Numbered from the stretch's first letter, positions 13,201 to 24,719 are shown. The stretch: DNA of 64,000 bases from Bugulina stolonifera (GCA_935421135.1 OW285191.1:17872700-17936699); one strand, 5' to 3'. The notes: generated by a model not told the origin, from the letters alone. Made by a program: numbers and translations.

Positions 13201-15659
13201 GTGATATAAAATCTCAGTCTTGAATACAAAAATATCGTTGCAAAACAACTAGTGTCACGAAAATTCGTCTGACAGAACATCGGCCTACAACATCACTTAC
13301 CCGTGCATTTCGTTCTTCATCCTCCTTCTTGAGTTTTAAGTCTTGCTGTTCCCTTGACAGGCGCATTTGTTCAGCAGCTAACTGTTGCTGTTGCTCTGCA
13401 GCCAGCTGTTGTTGAGCTTCTGCAGCAAGTCTTTGTTGCTCCTCTACAGCTAACCTCTCTTTTTCTTCAGCAGCGAACTTCTCTTTTTCTGCTGCAGCAA
13501 CCCTCTCCCTTTCCTCTGTCGCCAACCTCTCCTTTTCTTCTGCAGCCAACCGCTCCTTTTCTTCTGCAGCCAACCTCTCCTTTTCTACTGTGGCTAACCT
13601 CTTTTTTTCTTCAGCAGCTAACCTTTCTTTTTCCTCTGCAGCTAACCTTTCTTTTTCTTCCACATCTAACCTCTCTTTCTCTAAAGTTGCTAGTCTCTTC
13701 TTTTCTTCTGCAGCTAGCATTTCTCTTTCTTCTGCAGCTAACCTCTCCTTTTCCAATATCTGTTGTTCTTCAGCTTCTTTCTGTGCAGCCAATTCATCTG
13801 ATGGCTGCCCATCTTGAGAACCAGCCTAAAAAATGAGACTATCAATCTGACCCCCAAAAAACTCAAAATAACAATCATCATTTATCTACTTGTAGAATAC
13901 ACGGATGAATGGAAGCAGAATTACAGCTTACCTCTTCATCCTGAGAAGTAGATGGTTCAGCACTGGAGTCAGCCTGAAATATGTATAGGGTGTAGGTTAC
14001 ATATAGGCCTGATAGCACAACAATCTTTACAAGAAGTAAATCCAAACAGGTTAGCAATATGCAAAACACTAATTAAACTCTTCCAGTGCAAGTCATTATT
14101 TTAGTAGACCAATCCAACAGATCGATAAAAATCATGTAGTTTTCTATACAGCACTGCAACGAATAGCAATATACCTACAGAGTAGGACCACATGAAATTA
14201 TAATGCAACATAACCTAGGAGTAAACTTAGTTTATTATAAACAGCAGAAATTGTCAGGCCAGAGTATTAGCTAATGTAAAATACAAACTGATGAAGTCCA
14301 GCCTTGGCATGTTAACTGCCAACTAAAATTATAGTTCCTCTTGTCCCATGTGATAACTTACCTCTGACTGTGAGAGATAGTAATCATATAACCTCTGCAC
14401 TAGATCATCCTTCTTACCTGCAATCAAGACATTGTTATACACTGTAATAAACAAATCACGAGTGAGAGAGCAAATAGTAGAAATGATTAACTACATGTAA
14501 GTAGAAAGTAGTAAGTAGAAATTACAACTATAATAGCCATTATAATGCCAATGAGTCAAAATTTAGCACTTTAATGTTCCTTCATTAGGTCTATGACTAC
14601 TGGTTATCTTACTTGACTGATTGTGAATTGTTACTCATTAACAAACAGCTGTTACCGCAATAGAGGCTAAAACTTAAAACTGTAGGTTGAGACCTAACAA
14701 ACAGACAAAACTTGACAAACTCCAATGAAACCATACATTTTAATAGTTCACTTGCTTTCCTTCCTGTACAATAACGTGTGTGAAAATAGGTCTCTCCATA
14801 ATCACAGTCACAACAGTAGGAGAAGGTTCATCTAGTCCTAGTTCCATTTGATCATTTAAACCTCTCTCTTACCTCTTACCTTTTCTTCATTAGCACATAC
14901 TAGAACACGTAGCATGTGGTACGCCTTTATTAATTTCAATTCTTAACCAGCGTAATATTGTCAGTGTAGCCTATGTAACTCACCGTGCGCCTTGGTTCCA
15001 TCAGTGTGCATCAACATGATTATCAATGACTGCAGGTCACAGTTTCATTTTTAATTATCTTACAGTTTTGTGAGAGAATTAAAAATAAAACTCTGACCAG
15101 CAGTCATTAATAAACATAAGGGACATATAGGACGTGAATGACATCCGATCCTAACTAACTAAAGATAAAAGATTAAAAACTAAAAGTAAGGATCGAATCG
15201 TAATTCCCTTGAAGTGCGATGAGTAAATAAGACTTGGACTATAATAATAAATTAAAAATTAACCATGATGATATAAGAAAAAAAATTCGCAGGACAGGCT
15301 TGGAGTAAGAAATGGTCGACACTATGACTATGAACTAATGGTCGACAGATCTGGTGACATTGGCTGCTGAGGATCTAGGCCTACATGTAGGACTATGCTT
15401 GTCAAATTGTATTACATCATATAAAAATAAATATATATATTTCCCATTTAGAGTGTAAGTAGCATAGTATAAGTAAAAGTATAGTATTAAATTAGTATCA
15501 GTAAGTAAGTATAGAATCGTAAAGAAAATTTCAATTTCAATTTAAAATGAAAGTACAACTCAACTCACCAGCTGTAGGTAAAGAATGGGACGAAAGGTCT
15601 TTTCTAAGGTCTACTACTCTTAGTTTCTGTAGCTCTTCGCGTGATGGAGGAGGAGACAT
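7293..15659 (-). CDS. SF3B2: Splicing factor 3b subunit 2 (SAP145)
   Basis: SF3B2 is a subunit of SF3b in the U2 snRNP, helping anchor U2 at the branch site. The 21 coding exons in transcript order are 15569-15659, 14362-14417, 13932-13973, 13301-13825, 13037-13198, 12724-12942, 12267-12545, 11815-11979, 11563-11712, 11007-11222, 10531-10662, 10203-10388, 9822-9953, 9522-9671, 9169-9391, 8808-8896, 8484-8595, 8073-8224, 7815-7916, 7566-7709 and 7293-7355 (1129 aa). Order: SAP domain (residues 7-47); charged repeat and Gln-rich coiled coil (about 64-458); polylysine region (about 567); DUF382 core with VEMHDVTAPDPKLLLHLKAT and VRPKMGKIDIDYQKLHDAFF; PSP core with PPPWLIAMQRYGPPPSYPNL; GGWGKPPVDETGKPLYGDVF; acidic region; KEDFSDMVAEH; basic end KKHKEFKF. 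Human SF3B2 is about 895 aa; the extra length is mostly the coiled coil. The start before SPPPSREELQKL is the ATG nearest the SAP domain; an in-frame ATG 69 bases upstream is an alternative. Confidence 0.97.
8361..8483 (-). repeat. 18-bp tandem repeat that copies a 5' splice site
   Basis: Read on the minus strand, the intron after SF3B2 exon 17 starts with six 18-bp units of GTGAGTGAATGACCTACT and a decayed seventh. The first unit is the genuine donor, directly after exon base 8484. Later units repeat GTGAGT; one has GCGAGT and the last GTGAAC. Confidence 0.9.
9131..9182 (-). repeat. Duplicated exon end plus donor
   Basis: The last codons of SF3B2 exon 15 and the start of its donor (minus strand GGCTACCATGCAGGTA, near 9167-9182) are repeated 35 bases downstream inside the intron (near 9132-9147), again followed by a GT donor. 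The conserved protein sequence YHAG-GWGKPP requires the first copy, so 9169 is the exon end. Confidence 0.85.
13400..13770 (-). repeat. Coding 27-bp minisatellite (9-residue repeat) in SF3B2 exon 4
   Basis: Within the 525-base exon 13301-13825 a nine-residue unit, consensus EKERLAAEE, is repeated more than ten times with substitutions (EKKRLATVE, ERERVAAAE, EKEKFAAEE) and grades into Gln-rich units (QQQLAAEQ). At the DNA level this is a 27-bp repeat in register with the reading frame. It should form one long charged helix or coiled coil. It accounts for much of the size difference from other SF3B2 proteins. Confidence 0.85.
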
Positions 15660-16029
15660 TCTTAACCAGCAGCTACCAGTTAACCTGACTTCATTGAAAA
15701 TATTCGACTTTTCCTTCCAAACTTCCACAAAGAATGGTGACCTTTACTTGACCTTCATCTAATTATATACCGTGTGTAAATCGATATTTCTGTTTCAATG
15801 TTATTGTTGCAGTTCCTTCAAACCTTTGGGGCGTTTTTAGGGCTACTTTTTATTATTTTTACGCATAAGACCGTCGACCTAAGGAGTTGTGTACCACTTC
15901 TCTTTTGCGTAAAGAGAAGATAACTTAAATAATAATGTACATGTCAGCACGTTGTATAAATAGTATCCATACAAATTCGACTGAATAGAATAGTCCTAGC
16001 CTAAGTTTGATTGCACAGATATTACATTT

Positions 16030-16318
16030 AGTGGTCAAAGTCTATAAAAAAAAAAGTGGGGGGTCTCTAGGGTGGCAGACGTAATCGCTTGAGGCCGGCA
16101 GAGAGGGTCCGGGAGGGGCACCTGAGCTCCCTCCCTAAAATTGGAAACTTCGTCTAAATTAGACACCGAAATGGTGCAAAATGGTGTAAAATACAGTCCA
16201 ATTAGTATTATTATTATTATAGTAATCTGCAGGAGGTCTATCAGTCTGAGAGACCCCTGAAACTTATGGTGGGAGAACTGCGTCCCCGCGACCCCCCCCC
16301 CCCCCAACCTTGACCACT
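16030..16318. mobile_element. MITE-like element with G/C-tract terminal inverted repeats
   Basis: The left end GTGGTCAAAG, followed by an A run and GTGGGGGGTC, mirrors the right end GACC, C14, AACCTTGACCAC. The ends are therefore imperfect inverted repeats containing long G/C tracts, about 290 bp apart. The interior is GC-richer than its surroundings and non-coding. I see no clear target duplication, so the family is unassigned. Confidence 0.5.
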
Positions 16319-17929
16319 GACTACATTACAACATGGTGTTGGACCAAAGTCCAGAATCATTTGTTTGGCTTACATGTATTATTGTGAAATTGACTATTAT
16401 ACTGTGCACAACTTCACGAAGTGTGCCATAACGGTTTCGGGTTTCTATTTAGTTTTTCATCATACCGTTCATGAACCGGTGAACATACCTGTACCATACA
16501 CATGTAACCTGTGCTAATTTTTGTAGAAAAATCTACGAAACCTGTTCAAACATATAAAATCTGTTGAGAGAGGCCTACAGTGCTGCATCTACCTGTAACC
16601 GTGCAAGTGGCTGAGTAACCCTTTGGACATAGTTTGATGCAGTCCCAACCTTTACTAGTTGGCCTCCTACTATGCACATGCAATTTGTAAATGGACAAGA
16701 CATGTAGGCCAATTGTAACACAAAGTCGAAACTACATGGCTGCACTATAAATTTATTGTAAAATAATAACATAATGGTAGTGATGGCATAAGATACACAC
16801 CTCCTATATACCTCATATTACTATGGAGAAGGGCTGGCTTAGCATCCTATGAACCCGCCCTGTGAAGGGACACAGGCTAGATTATGTAGCAGAGAAACAC
16901 TTATAATAATCCTTCAATGGTGGAGTTACTGTTGTAGAAAGAGCACCTGTGGCAGAGCAACTGTCAAAGGAGCCCCTGTCAAAGGAGCATGTCCTATAGG
17001 ATATTGTCTTCTGACAGGGTGACTGCAAGAGAAAAGGTTGGTGTGATGTACATAGTTGTGTCTTCAATAGTAATGTAATTTGTGATATGTGACTGTACTG
17101 TATATGCTTTTTATGTACTAGGTATTACATGTTTGGATTTGACAACTGGGCTACGTATTCTAAAACACATATCCTTAGAGATCCAACGCAAACATGTGTA
17201 TAGTTATAAACTGATAGTTAGTGAAATGGACTGTAACAACAATAGCATATTTTCCACTATTTAATGTGCAGAATAACCAATAGCAAAGCCTATATTCATT
17301 CATTTATCATTCATCATACAATTGAATTCTACAGCTTCATACACTACTTGATATAAGAACTAATCATTTTTATTCTGTAGTCCAGACAGCAAATACAATA
17401 ATGAAAGCCGTATGAAACTTGGGTTCCACCATTTTAGAGATCTCCATTTACTTCATTCACCTTTTACTAGAATCTGAAATATGGCATCATAAAATTGGAC
17501 AATGATTTGTAGAGCTATAAGCCATTTGGTGTATTGGATATTTTACTAGCGCAGAGCCGCGAAGATCTGTAACCAGCTCAGTTTTAGCCTTCACCACCAC
17601 AAGGCTTTTGAATGCCCCCCCCCCCCTCAGCACGCTAGCCATTGTACATGTAATTGCAATACTGTAATGCTGTACTGTGTGTCTACTGCTTGAAATATAT
17701 GCATGAATCATGCAAGCATTTCACTGATCAACGAATTCATAGTTTTGAATTCATGAAGAAAAATTAGTAGAAGGAGTGGCACTTGCTCATCTCACGTAAA
17801 TATTGCCATCCCATTTCAAACTTCCCTACTCCGCCTATGAAGTGTAACAGAACTTGATACATCTGCTGCATTATGTACATGTAGATGTTTATGTACCAAT
17901 ACGATCTGTCTATGGATAGTTACAGATTA

Positions 17930-18117
17930 TGTCAGGGCGGAGTTCACTAGGAAAGTTTTTATTACACATGACTGGATAAGAAGTCACTGTAGTATTGGTG
18001 TGTGAAAGAGAGCGTGAGAAGTGGTCCAACAGGCTATTCATTTGCTATTAGTTGGTATTAACACTAATAGAGTTTATATAGTTGGTAAGAGAGAGGTAGG
18101 CGACTCACTAGTTGGTC
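17930..18117 (+). promoter_or_regulatory. Upstream region of transporter copy A, shared with copy B
   Basis: Roughly 190 bases before the ATG match the region before copy B (about 25960-26159) with few changes, for example ACATGACTGGATAAGAAGTC, GGTCCAACAGGCTATTCATT and GAGAGAGGTAGGCGACTCAC. A TTTATATAG element about 43 bases before the ATG is kept in both and could be TATA-like. It probably holds 5' UTR and core promoter. Confidence 0.5.
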
Positions 18118-21100
18118 ATGTTTGGGGAGAGTTCTACTGTGGTGCTGATACTTATGTTAGTGACTAATTTCCTAGCTAATGTCAGCATAAGTATTGTAGC
18201 ACCATTTCTACCAAAGGAGGTTAGTAGTATTCTAAGATACTATCACTTGATGACTTGAAGAGCCACTATGCTGATTCAAACCGAAATCAGAAATAACGTA
18301 GCCTTCCCACAACAGAAATTGTATACCAAAAATGGACTCGATGGAAGCACAGTCAAACGGACATGTTGCTGTATTGGAATACTGTAGCTCCACTATGGTA
18401 ACAGTAGCATGTAGCAACGTAAGAAATCTGGATCTACCAGGAGCAGACAATTTGTCTCCACACACAGCTAAATCCTACCACCAAATTAAACTGTGAGACT
18501 CATAACTATACATACAGAACAGACTATGAGCATATTTCGCTATGAAAATGTTGATGAATATTTTGTGTATTTGGTTAGAGTGAGTTACATGGACAAAGCG
18601 AGTCAACTCTGGGGACTATGCTGGGTTTTCAGTCTTTGGTGGAGGCCTTTTTCTCTGTGATTGGCTGGGGATACCTTGTAAGTTTACTCTAAATATAAGT
18701 ATGCTAATCCAGCTGAATTACTTTGAAACATTTTAATCTTGTAACAGTAAAGTTGCGCCTCAATGCCAATCACAAAAAACAGTGTAAAATTTCTATTTAT
18801 GAGAAGCTGTCTTACCTGTAAATGTAGGCTTTACATCAGGTGCATTGTAACAGTTGTTGCACTAGTATTAATGTATTATAAGTGAGAATGACATGACATG
18901 ACATATATGTTTCAATATCTATTGCACTATACATCTTTACAAAAGACAAGAAGTAAAAATATTGCTTTATCTATAATTTTACAATGATTTGGAGGCTAAT
19001 TCAACAGAAATTGCATTTTAGGCTAGCAAATTTGGACTCAAGAATTCGACATGTGCTGGACTACTTTTGAATGGTGCAGGAACTATACTACTCGGTGTGC
19101 TGCCACTTATACCTTATCACCTCCCATTTCTCTACTCATTAGTTGGGTTTACTATCCGTGCTATACAGGGCTTGGGTACAGCTACAGCTTACAATGGATC
19201 TTTTGCCATCCTAGCTGTTGTGTTTGCAAAGGACAACTCCAAAGTTTTGGTAAGTTATCAGTTAGTTGTATTATAGTTATAATCAATCAAATGTATACCA
19301 ATATCAGATTGCCATTGGTGAAATATGAATGCAGGGTTTGATGGTGAGGCATACAAATAATATCAAGCTATGAATTATAGTATGTGCATAGAAATGTTCA
19401 AATCAGATCTGTCAGTATATATAGCTTAGTGTAATTTTTGTCTGCATATAGCCTACTGCAACACTTGTCTGTATATAGCCTACTGCAACACTTGTCTGCA
19501 TATAGCCTACTGCAACACTTGTCTGTATATAGCCTACTGTAACACTTGTCTGTGTATAGCCTACTGCAACACTTGTCTGTATATAACCTACTGCAACACT
19601 TGTCTGTGTATAGCCTACTGCAAAACTTGTCTGCATATAGCCTACTGCGACACTTGTCTGTATGTAACCTACTGCAACACTTGTCTGTGTATAGCCTACT
19701 GCAACACTTGTCTGCATATAGCCTACTGCAACACTTGTCTGTATATAACCTACTGCAACACTTGTCTGTGTATAGCCTACTGCAACACTTGTCTGCATAT
19801 AGCCTACTGCAACACTTGTCTGTATATAACCTACTGCAACACTTGTCTGTATATAGCCTACTGCAACACTTGTCTGCATATAGCCTACTGCAACACTTGT
19901 CTGTATATAGCCTACTGTAACACTTGTCTGTGTATAGCCTACTGCAACACTTGTCTGTATATAACCTACTGCAACACTTGTCTGTGTATAGCCTACTGCA
20001 AAACTTGTCTGCATATAGCCTACTGCGACACTTGTCTGTATGTAACCTACTGCAACACTTGTCTGTGTATAGCCTACTGCAACACTTGTCTGCATATAGC
20101 CTACTGCAACACTTGTCTGTATATAACCTACTGCAACACTTGTCTGTGTATAGCCTACTGCAACACTTGTCTGCATATAGCCTACTGCAACACTTGTCTG
20201 TATATAACCTACTGCAACACTTGTCTGTGTATAGCCTACTGCAACACTTGTCTGCATATAGCCTACTGCAACACTTGTCTGTATATAACCTACTGCAACA
20301 CTTGTCTGTATATAGCCTACTGTTGTTGCAGAGCTTATGTGGTACAGCTGGTGCTGTGGGTGTTGTGTGTGGGCCAGCTATGGGCAGTGGCTTCTTCAAG
20401 GTAGGTTGTAATATAGTATAAAGATTTGTGGGTCGAGGGTAGCGCCCAACCTCTTGTTTGACACGAACTGAGTTTTATTAGAATCTGTAGCCCGACCTAG
20501 CTACATGTATAATATGTCGTTTCCTTAATAAAGTCTTTAGCTTGTGTTTATTATTGGCCAACATGTCTGACTGTGCTTTGGTACCTATCTGCTAATCATG
20601 GGTCCGACTGTGTGTTCCTAGTCAACTACCCTTTAATCAAACCAATAAAAGAATTCTCAGGCCTGACATAACATGGGGGACAACTAGGACCTAACATATG
20701 GCACCCAAGGAGCCGATACAAAAAAGGTCGACCCTATATAAGTTGTGTGAAGGGATGTCATGTAATATGTAATTCAATGATACTAAAACTGCTGAATTCG
20801 ACCCCTTGCCTTGCATAAAAAAGCAGTTTTAAACAGCTGGCTGTATGAAATTATATCAAATGATGTACTCTAAGTTATATATATACATGTACATACAAAT
20901 AGTAATTGATTATAGAGATTGTTTGGATCACCACAGTACATTAAAGTAATTCCTTTTATACAATGTGTAGTTTTTTATTCAGCACTTTTTTAATTATACA
21001 ATACACACATGAATATCTTATGCATGTCAAATGCATAAGCATGTATTGTGTACAGTTATAGGTGCACCAGATATAACATAATAAAAAATATATTATGTTT

Positions 21101-24100
21101 TTAGCTCGGAGGGTTTGGGATGGTGTTTGTAGCGAATGGTGCCGTATCCGTTCTCGTCTCACTGCTTATGTTAACTTTACTTCCTGAGATAGGTAAAGTA
21201 TGTTATATATTGTTTCAACTTTCAAATTTTCATCATACTAAATTTACCAAGGCTTAACTCTTTATAAGTATTTACTGCTTCATCATAAACTAAAGCATGC
21301 AGACACTGACGTATGGTATAGAAATGTGGAGTTGGCAGTAGTAGCTTTGCAGATTGTAAGCAGATATACTGTATATATCTCTGTGCTTGTCAATATCTGG
21401 GAGTCTCTTGTCTAAGCTAATGCAACCTGTAGTTATTTAATTATCATGGGAAACACCTTAGCTCTCCAAACATATACATGTACCTACCTTCTACGTACCT
21501 TTTAATTACCACTTCTATAGACATAAAGTATAAATACTGTATTTTACATGTAGATCAAGTGGAGAAAGACCATGTCTACTCTGTTCCATACAGGAAGGTG
21601 TTGTCAGACATGAGAACATCAGTTTGTCTAGTTATGGTAGTGTTCATGGCTGCTAAATGGACAGTGATGGATCCCATCCTGGAGCCAGAGTTGAGAGAGT
21701 GTGTAAGCATGGTCGAGTTTTTTTTATCTTTAACTATTACATGTAAAAGAGAAGAGACTTGAGTTGTGATACGTGGTACATTATCTGGTTCTCATAGTCG
21801 ATATATACAGTTGGTAATCAATCCAGTGCTCTTTCTGTAGCACTGGCATATTACATGACATTTCTGAGAATATCACAATAACAACTATACTCCGCTTTAC
21901 TGGAATGCAAAGACATATTCTCAAAGTAATTAAAACTGTCAATCTTACCTTACGTGTACCCTATGTACATGTGGTTCATGGAACTGAGTGAGCAATAATT
22001 TTAAGAATTGCTGGAGTATGTGTACACAATACAGTATTACCTGCAATTTTATTTCAGTTTAACTTTTCTGAAGATCAAAGTGCCCTAGTATTTCTCCTCT
22101 TGTCGGGAACGTTTATTCTGACGACACCAGCGGCTGGTAGATTCATTGGTAAACCAGTGAGTTAGGTTATTACAATTACAAAGTGTAAAAGTAGAGTTGA
22201 CCTACCTAGTGCTATACATAATTCAGTATAGAAAAGAGTGCTATTTATTAGTGAGTGAGCTAAATGGCGAAGCCAAAATATATAATGAGCTGTAGGAAAT
22301 ATATTCTGAATTGAAGGTTATATACATGTATCATGAGCTGCAGGTAAAAATAATATCATGAGTTGCTTTATTTTACATTTATTCCAGAGAATTACTTTTA
22401 CTTTTGTAGAATTGCTGTGACAGCTTACTGGTGATGATGATTGGACTAGTGATTGCTCTTCCTGCATTCTTATTGGCTGGTCCCTTACCAGCTTTCAACA
22501 TACACAGGTTAGTGTATAACCAGATGTACCCTGTATCAGAGACACCATTTGTGAGAGGACAACTTCACAGTGTAGTCCTGCCAATGTGACATGTATATGG
22601 CCCATTCCAATGTGCACCAACAACTGGACTTTTACATTAATTTACATGAATAAAGTTACAATTCAATTTTCTTGTTTAGCTCAAGTTTTTTATTGGGTTA
22701 TTTGGCTTTGGTGAAATATTGTAACTAAACGTGCGGTAGGTTCAATTCAAGTTGCAAGCTTAATATTAAACTACAGAATGTTGCTTGAAATAACCTCTCC
22801 ATGTCATTTTCACTACTTCTACTGACAGTTCTATCCCGTTTACAACATTTGCATGTATTATTATACATCTACACGTATATAATGTTGCAGAGATCTTCGG
22901 CTTCTAATGATCTCTCTGTCTGTACTAGGATTAGCCAACTGTTTAATCTACGTACCAGTACAAGATATTATGTTCTCCATTGAGTAAGTATAGCCTAGTA
23001 TCAACCGCTGCTATGGATGGTAACTAGTACTTGTATTATTGTTAGGAATTCACCGATGAGCAGCAAAGGGGCTTCGCTCCACATCTCCGAAGATAACTCT
23101 TCCCTGGCTGGGGCTTGAACCCGGGGCCTCTTAGGCACTTGATCGCCTAGAACAGTAGGCAGAACACATTACCACTACACAATCTCAGCCACTTTGAGAA
23201 ATGGGGTTTACTCAGATGTCATACCAGTCCCTGACTACTCAATGAGAAACACCTTATAATGAAAGAAATCACATACATGTACCTGTACTATAAGCATACA
23301 TGTACCTGTAATATAAGCATACATGTACCTGTACTATAAGCATACATGTACCTGTACTATAAGCATACATGTACCTGTAATATAAGCATACATGTACCTG
23401 TACTATAAGCATACATGTACCTGTAATATAAGCATACATGTACCTGTAATATAAGCATACATGTACCTGTAATATAAGCATACATGTACCTGTAACATAA
23501 GCATACATGTACCTGTAATATAAGCATACATGTACCTGTAATATAAGCATACATGTACTTGTACTATAAGCAAATAGGCACAATTATTGCAATAAATCAT
23601 GATTGCAAATTATACTCGACACTTTGCATGACACATGTTCCATGCTTAAGCTCATACATGAATATACATGTATTAACTCTATTAACATTATTTGGTTCCA
23701 CTATTGAGTTTGTATTTCCTAACTTGACAACACATGAACTCTAAAGAGGAGACGACTCTTATATACATGTATATAATTTATGCTGTTGTTATAATTATTG
23801 TAGAAGACTGAACTTGGATCCTTCCACAAATACAACTGATGTAACAATATTTATAACATCTATTTGGAGTTGTTCCTACTCGATAGGGTAAGTTCTGCTC
23901 AGGGGCATAAATTTCTTCATCCAATAAATAATTGTTTTGTTTAGTAAATAATATTGCAGGTTATCCTTTCTCTTTTCTGAATGTACAGTAAATCTATGTC
24001 AAAATTAGGTATAAGTGCATGTGCTTCTAAGCAAATACTACACAGTTTACAATATACAGACAGATTCTGGTTTTCTCTTCTGATAAATAGTAACAAATTT

Positions 24101-24410
24101 TGAGCAGCTTTATACCCTAATAGGCAGTAATGCAAGTTTTTAGAAAGTTTCCACTCATATGTATAGGTATTTTCTGGGAATGACATCATCTGGAGCTCTC
24201 TCAGCTGTAGTAGGATTTTCTGGGGCTATGACAGCATATGCAGGTGCTTGTGGAGGATTGCTGGTAGTTCTTATACTGGTTAAGGTGTATGAGCTGTGGA
24301 GAGCGAATAGGACCAAGTACCTGCGAGGCTACAGTAAGCTAGAAACAGCAGAGGCAGCGGCAGCAGCAGCAGGTCACCATCTCTCACCTGAGCAATTTGT
24401 GCCTGTCTGA
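18118..24410 (+). CDS. MFS transporter, SLC18B1-like, copy A
   Basis: Major facilitator membrane transporter. Order and motifs resemble SLC18B1, described as a vesicular polyamine transporter, but the substrate here is unknown. Eleven coding exons: 18118-18219, 18579-18677, 19022-19249, 20332-20400, 21105-21192, 21554-21702, 22058-22156, 22410-22507, 22891-22983, 23804-23887 and 24167-24410 (450 aa), all in phase. Visible are the N-terminal helix ending VSISIVAPFLPKE, the TM2-3 motif FFSVIGWGYLASKFGLK, the TM4 segment GFTIRAIQGLGTATAYNGSF, TM5 GTAGAVGVVCGPAMGSGFFK, then VVFMAAKWTVMDPILEPEL and GTFILTTPAAGRFIGKP opening the second half. The C terminus is polar with an alanine run. Copy B lies about 2 kb downstream with the same exon lengths except the last. 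Introns hold a minisatellite (intron 3), an LTR-like piece (intron 4), and a SINE and 23-bp repeats (intron 9). Confidence 0.85.
19434..20322 (+). repeat. 27-bp minisatellite with 378-bp higher-order period, intron 3 copy A
   Basis: About 33 tandem units of 27 bp (core TAGCCTACTGCAACACTTGT) fill the end of intron 3, stopping about 10 bases before the exon 4 acceptor. Units alternate between TATAGCC, TATAACC and CATATAGCC types. The pattern starting at 19546 recurs at 19924, so 14 units (378 bp) were duplicated as a block. Because 27 is divisible by three, long open frames occur on both strands; I regard these as by-products. Confidence 0.95.
20427..20720. mobile_element. LTR-like fragment in intron 4 of copy A
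   Basis: A stretch bounded by TGTTTGACAC (about 20455) and GGACCTAACA (to about 20697) has TG...CA ends and AATAAA signals. It is followed by TATGGCACCCAAGGAGCC, which resembles a tRNA primer-binding site; the left flank GGGTAGCGCCCAACC could serve the same role in the other orientation. No coding remnant and no clear target duplication. Absent from the equivalent intron of copy B. Confidence 0.4.
23105..23191 (-). mobile_element. tRNA-like SINE head in intron 9 of copy A
   Basis: Read on minus, TGGCTG and CAGCCA at the ends can pair as an acceptor stem. TAGTGGTAATG resembles an A box and GGTTCAAGCCC matches the B-box consensus. The length of about 87 and a pairing GGC...GCC variable region resemble a class II tRNA. 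The anticodon arm is not clean, so I call it a tRNA-derived SINE head or tRNA pseudogene. Confidence 0.5.
23275..23573 (+). repeat. 23-bp minisatellite in intron 9 of copy A
   Basis: About 13 tandem units of the 23-bp core ACATGTACCTGTA followed by C/A-TATAAGCAT. Variants differ mainly at CTGTACTAT versus CTGTAATAT. Each unit contains the palindrome ACATGT. Not present in copy B. Confidence 0.93.
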
Positions 24411-24719
24411 CTGTCTACTTGTACCTGCTTTACAAGCAGTAAAAAATATTGTCATTTTGTTGCACATTGGATTATACTTAATTATTTTATACTTGCATAT
24501 ACATGTAGTCACCACAAAACTGACTTTGTTTTATGTAATGTTGATTTATTATACATATTATTTTCAGTCAACGAAATGTGACATAATATTGTAATGGTAC
24601 GCACAGTCGTCTCCTACATCTGACACTCATTCTTGTGCACATACATGTATATATCTGCTTGTACTTTATTCTATGTAACTCCTATATTATCGTATATACT
24701 TGTATAATTATTACTAAGT

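Larger units (their letters stand above)
15660..18117. other. Head-to-head spacer between SF3B2 and transporter copy A
   Basis: No gene is supported. It contains the MITE-like element at 16030-16318 and, near 18117, the transporter upstream region that is also found before copy B. Short open frames at 16575-17711 have no recognisable protein features. Confidence 0.55.

Noticed and set aside
13354..13836. 160-codon plus-strand open frame rich in Leu, Phe and Pro
   Set aside because: It is the antisense of the SF3B2 EKERLAAEE repeat exon.
19398..20399. Long open frames (333 and 281 codons minus; 124 and 165 plus) of Cys-, Tyr- or Leu-rich repeats
   Set aside because: They are translations of the 27-bp intronic minisatellite in several frames at once; the unit length is divisible by three, so stops are simply absent. 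The host intron is spliced out between exons with conserved phase.
23269..23600. Repeat peptides (YRYMYAYITGTCM type) on the minus strand
   Set aside because: Three frames of the 23-bp minisatellite are open; no start context, splice signals or domain.
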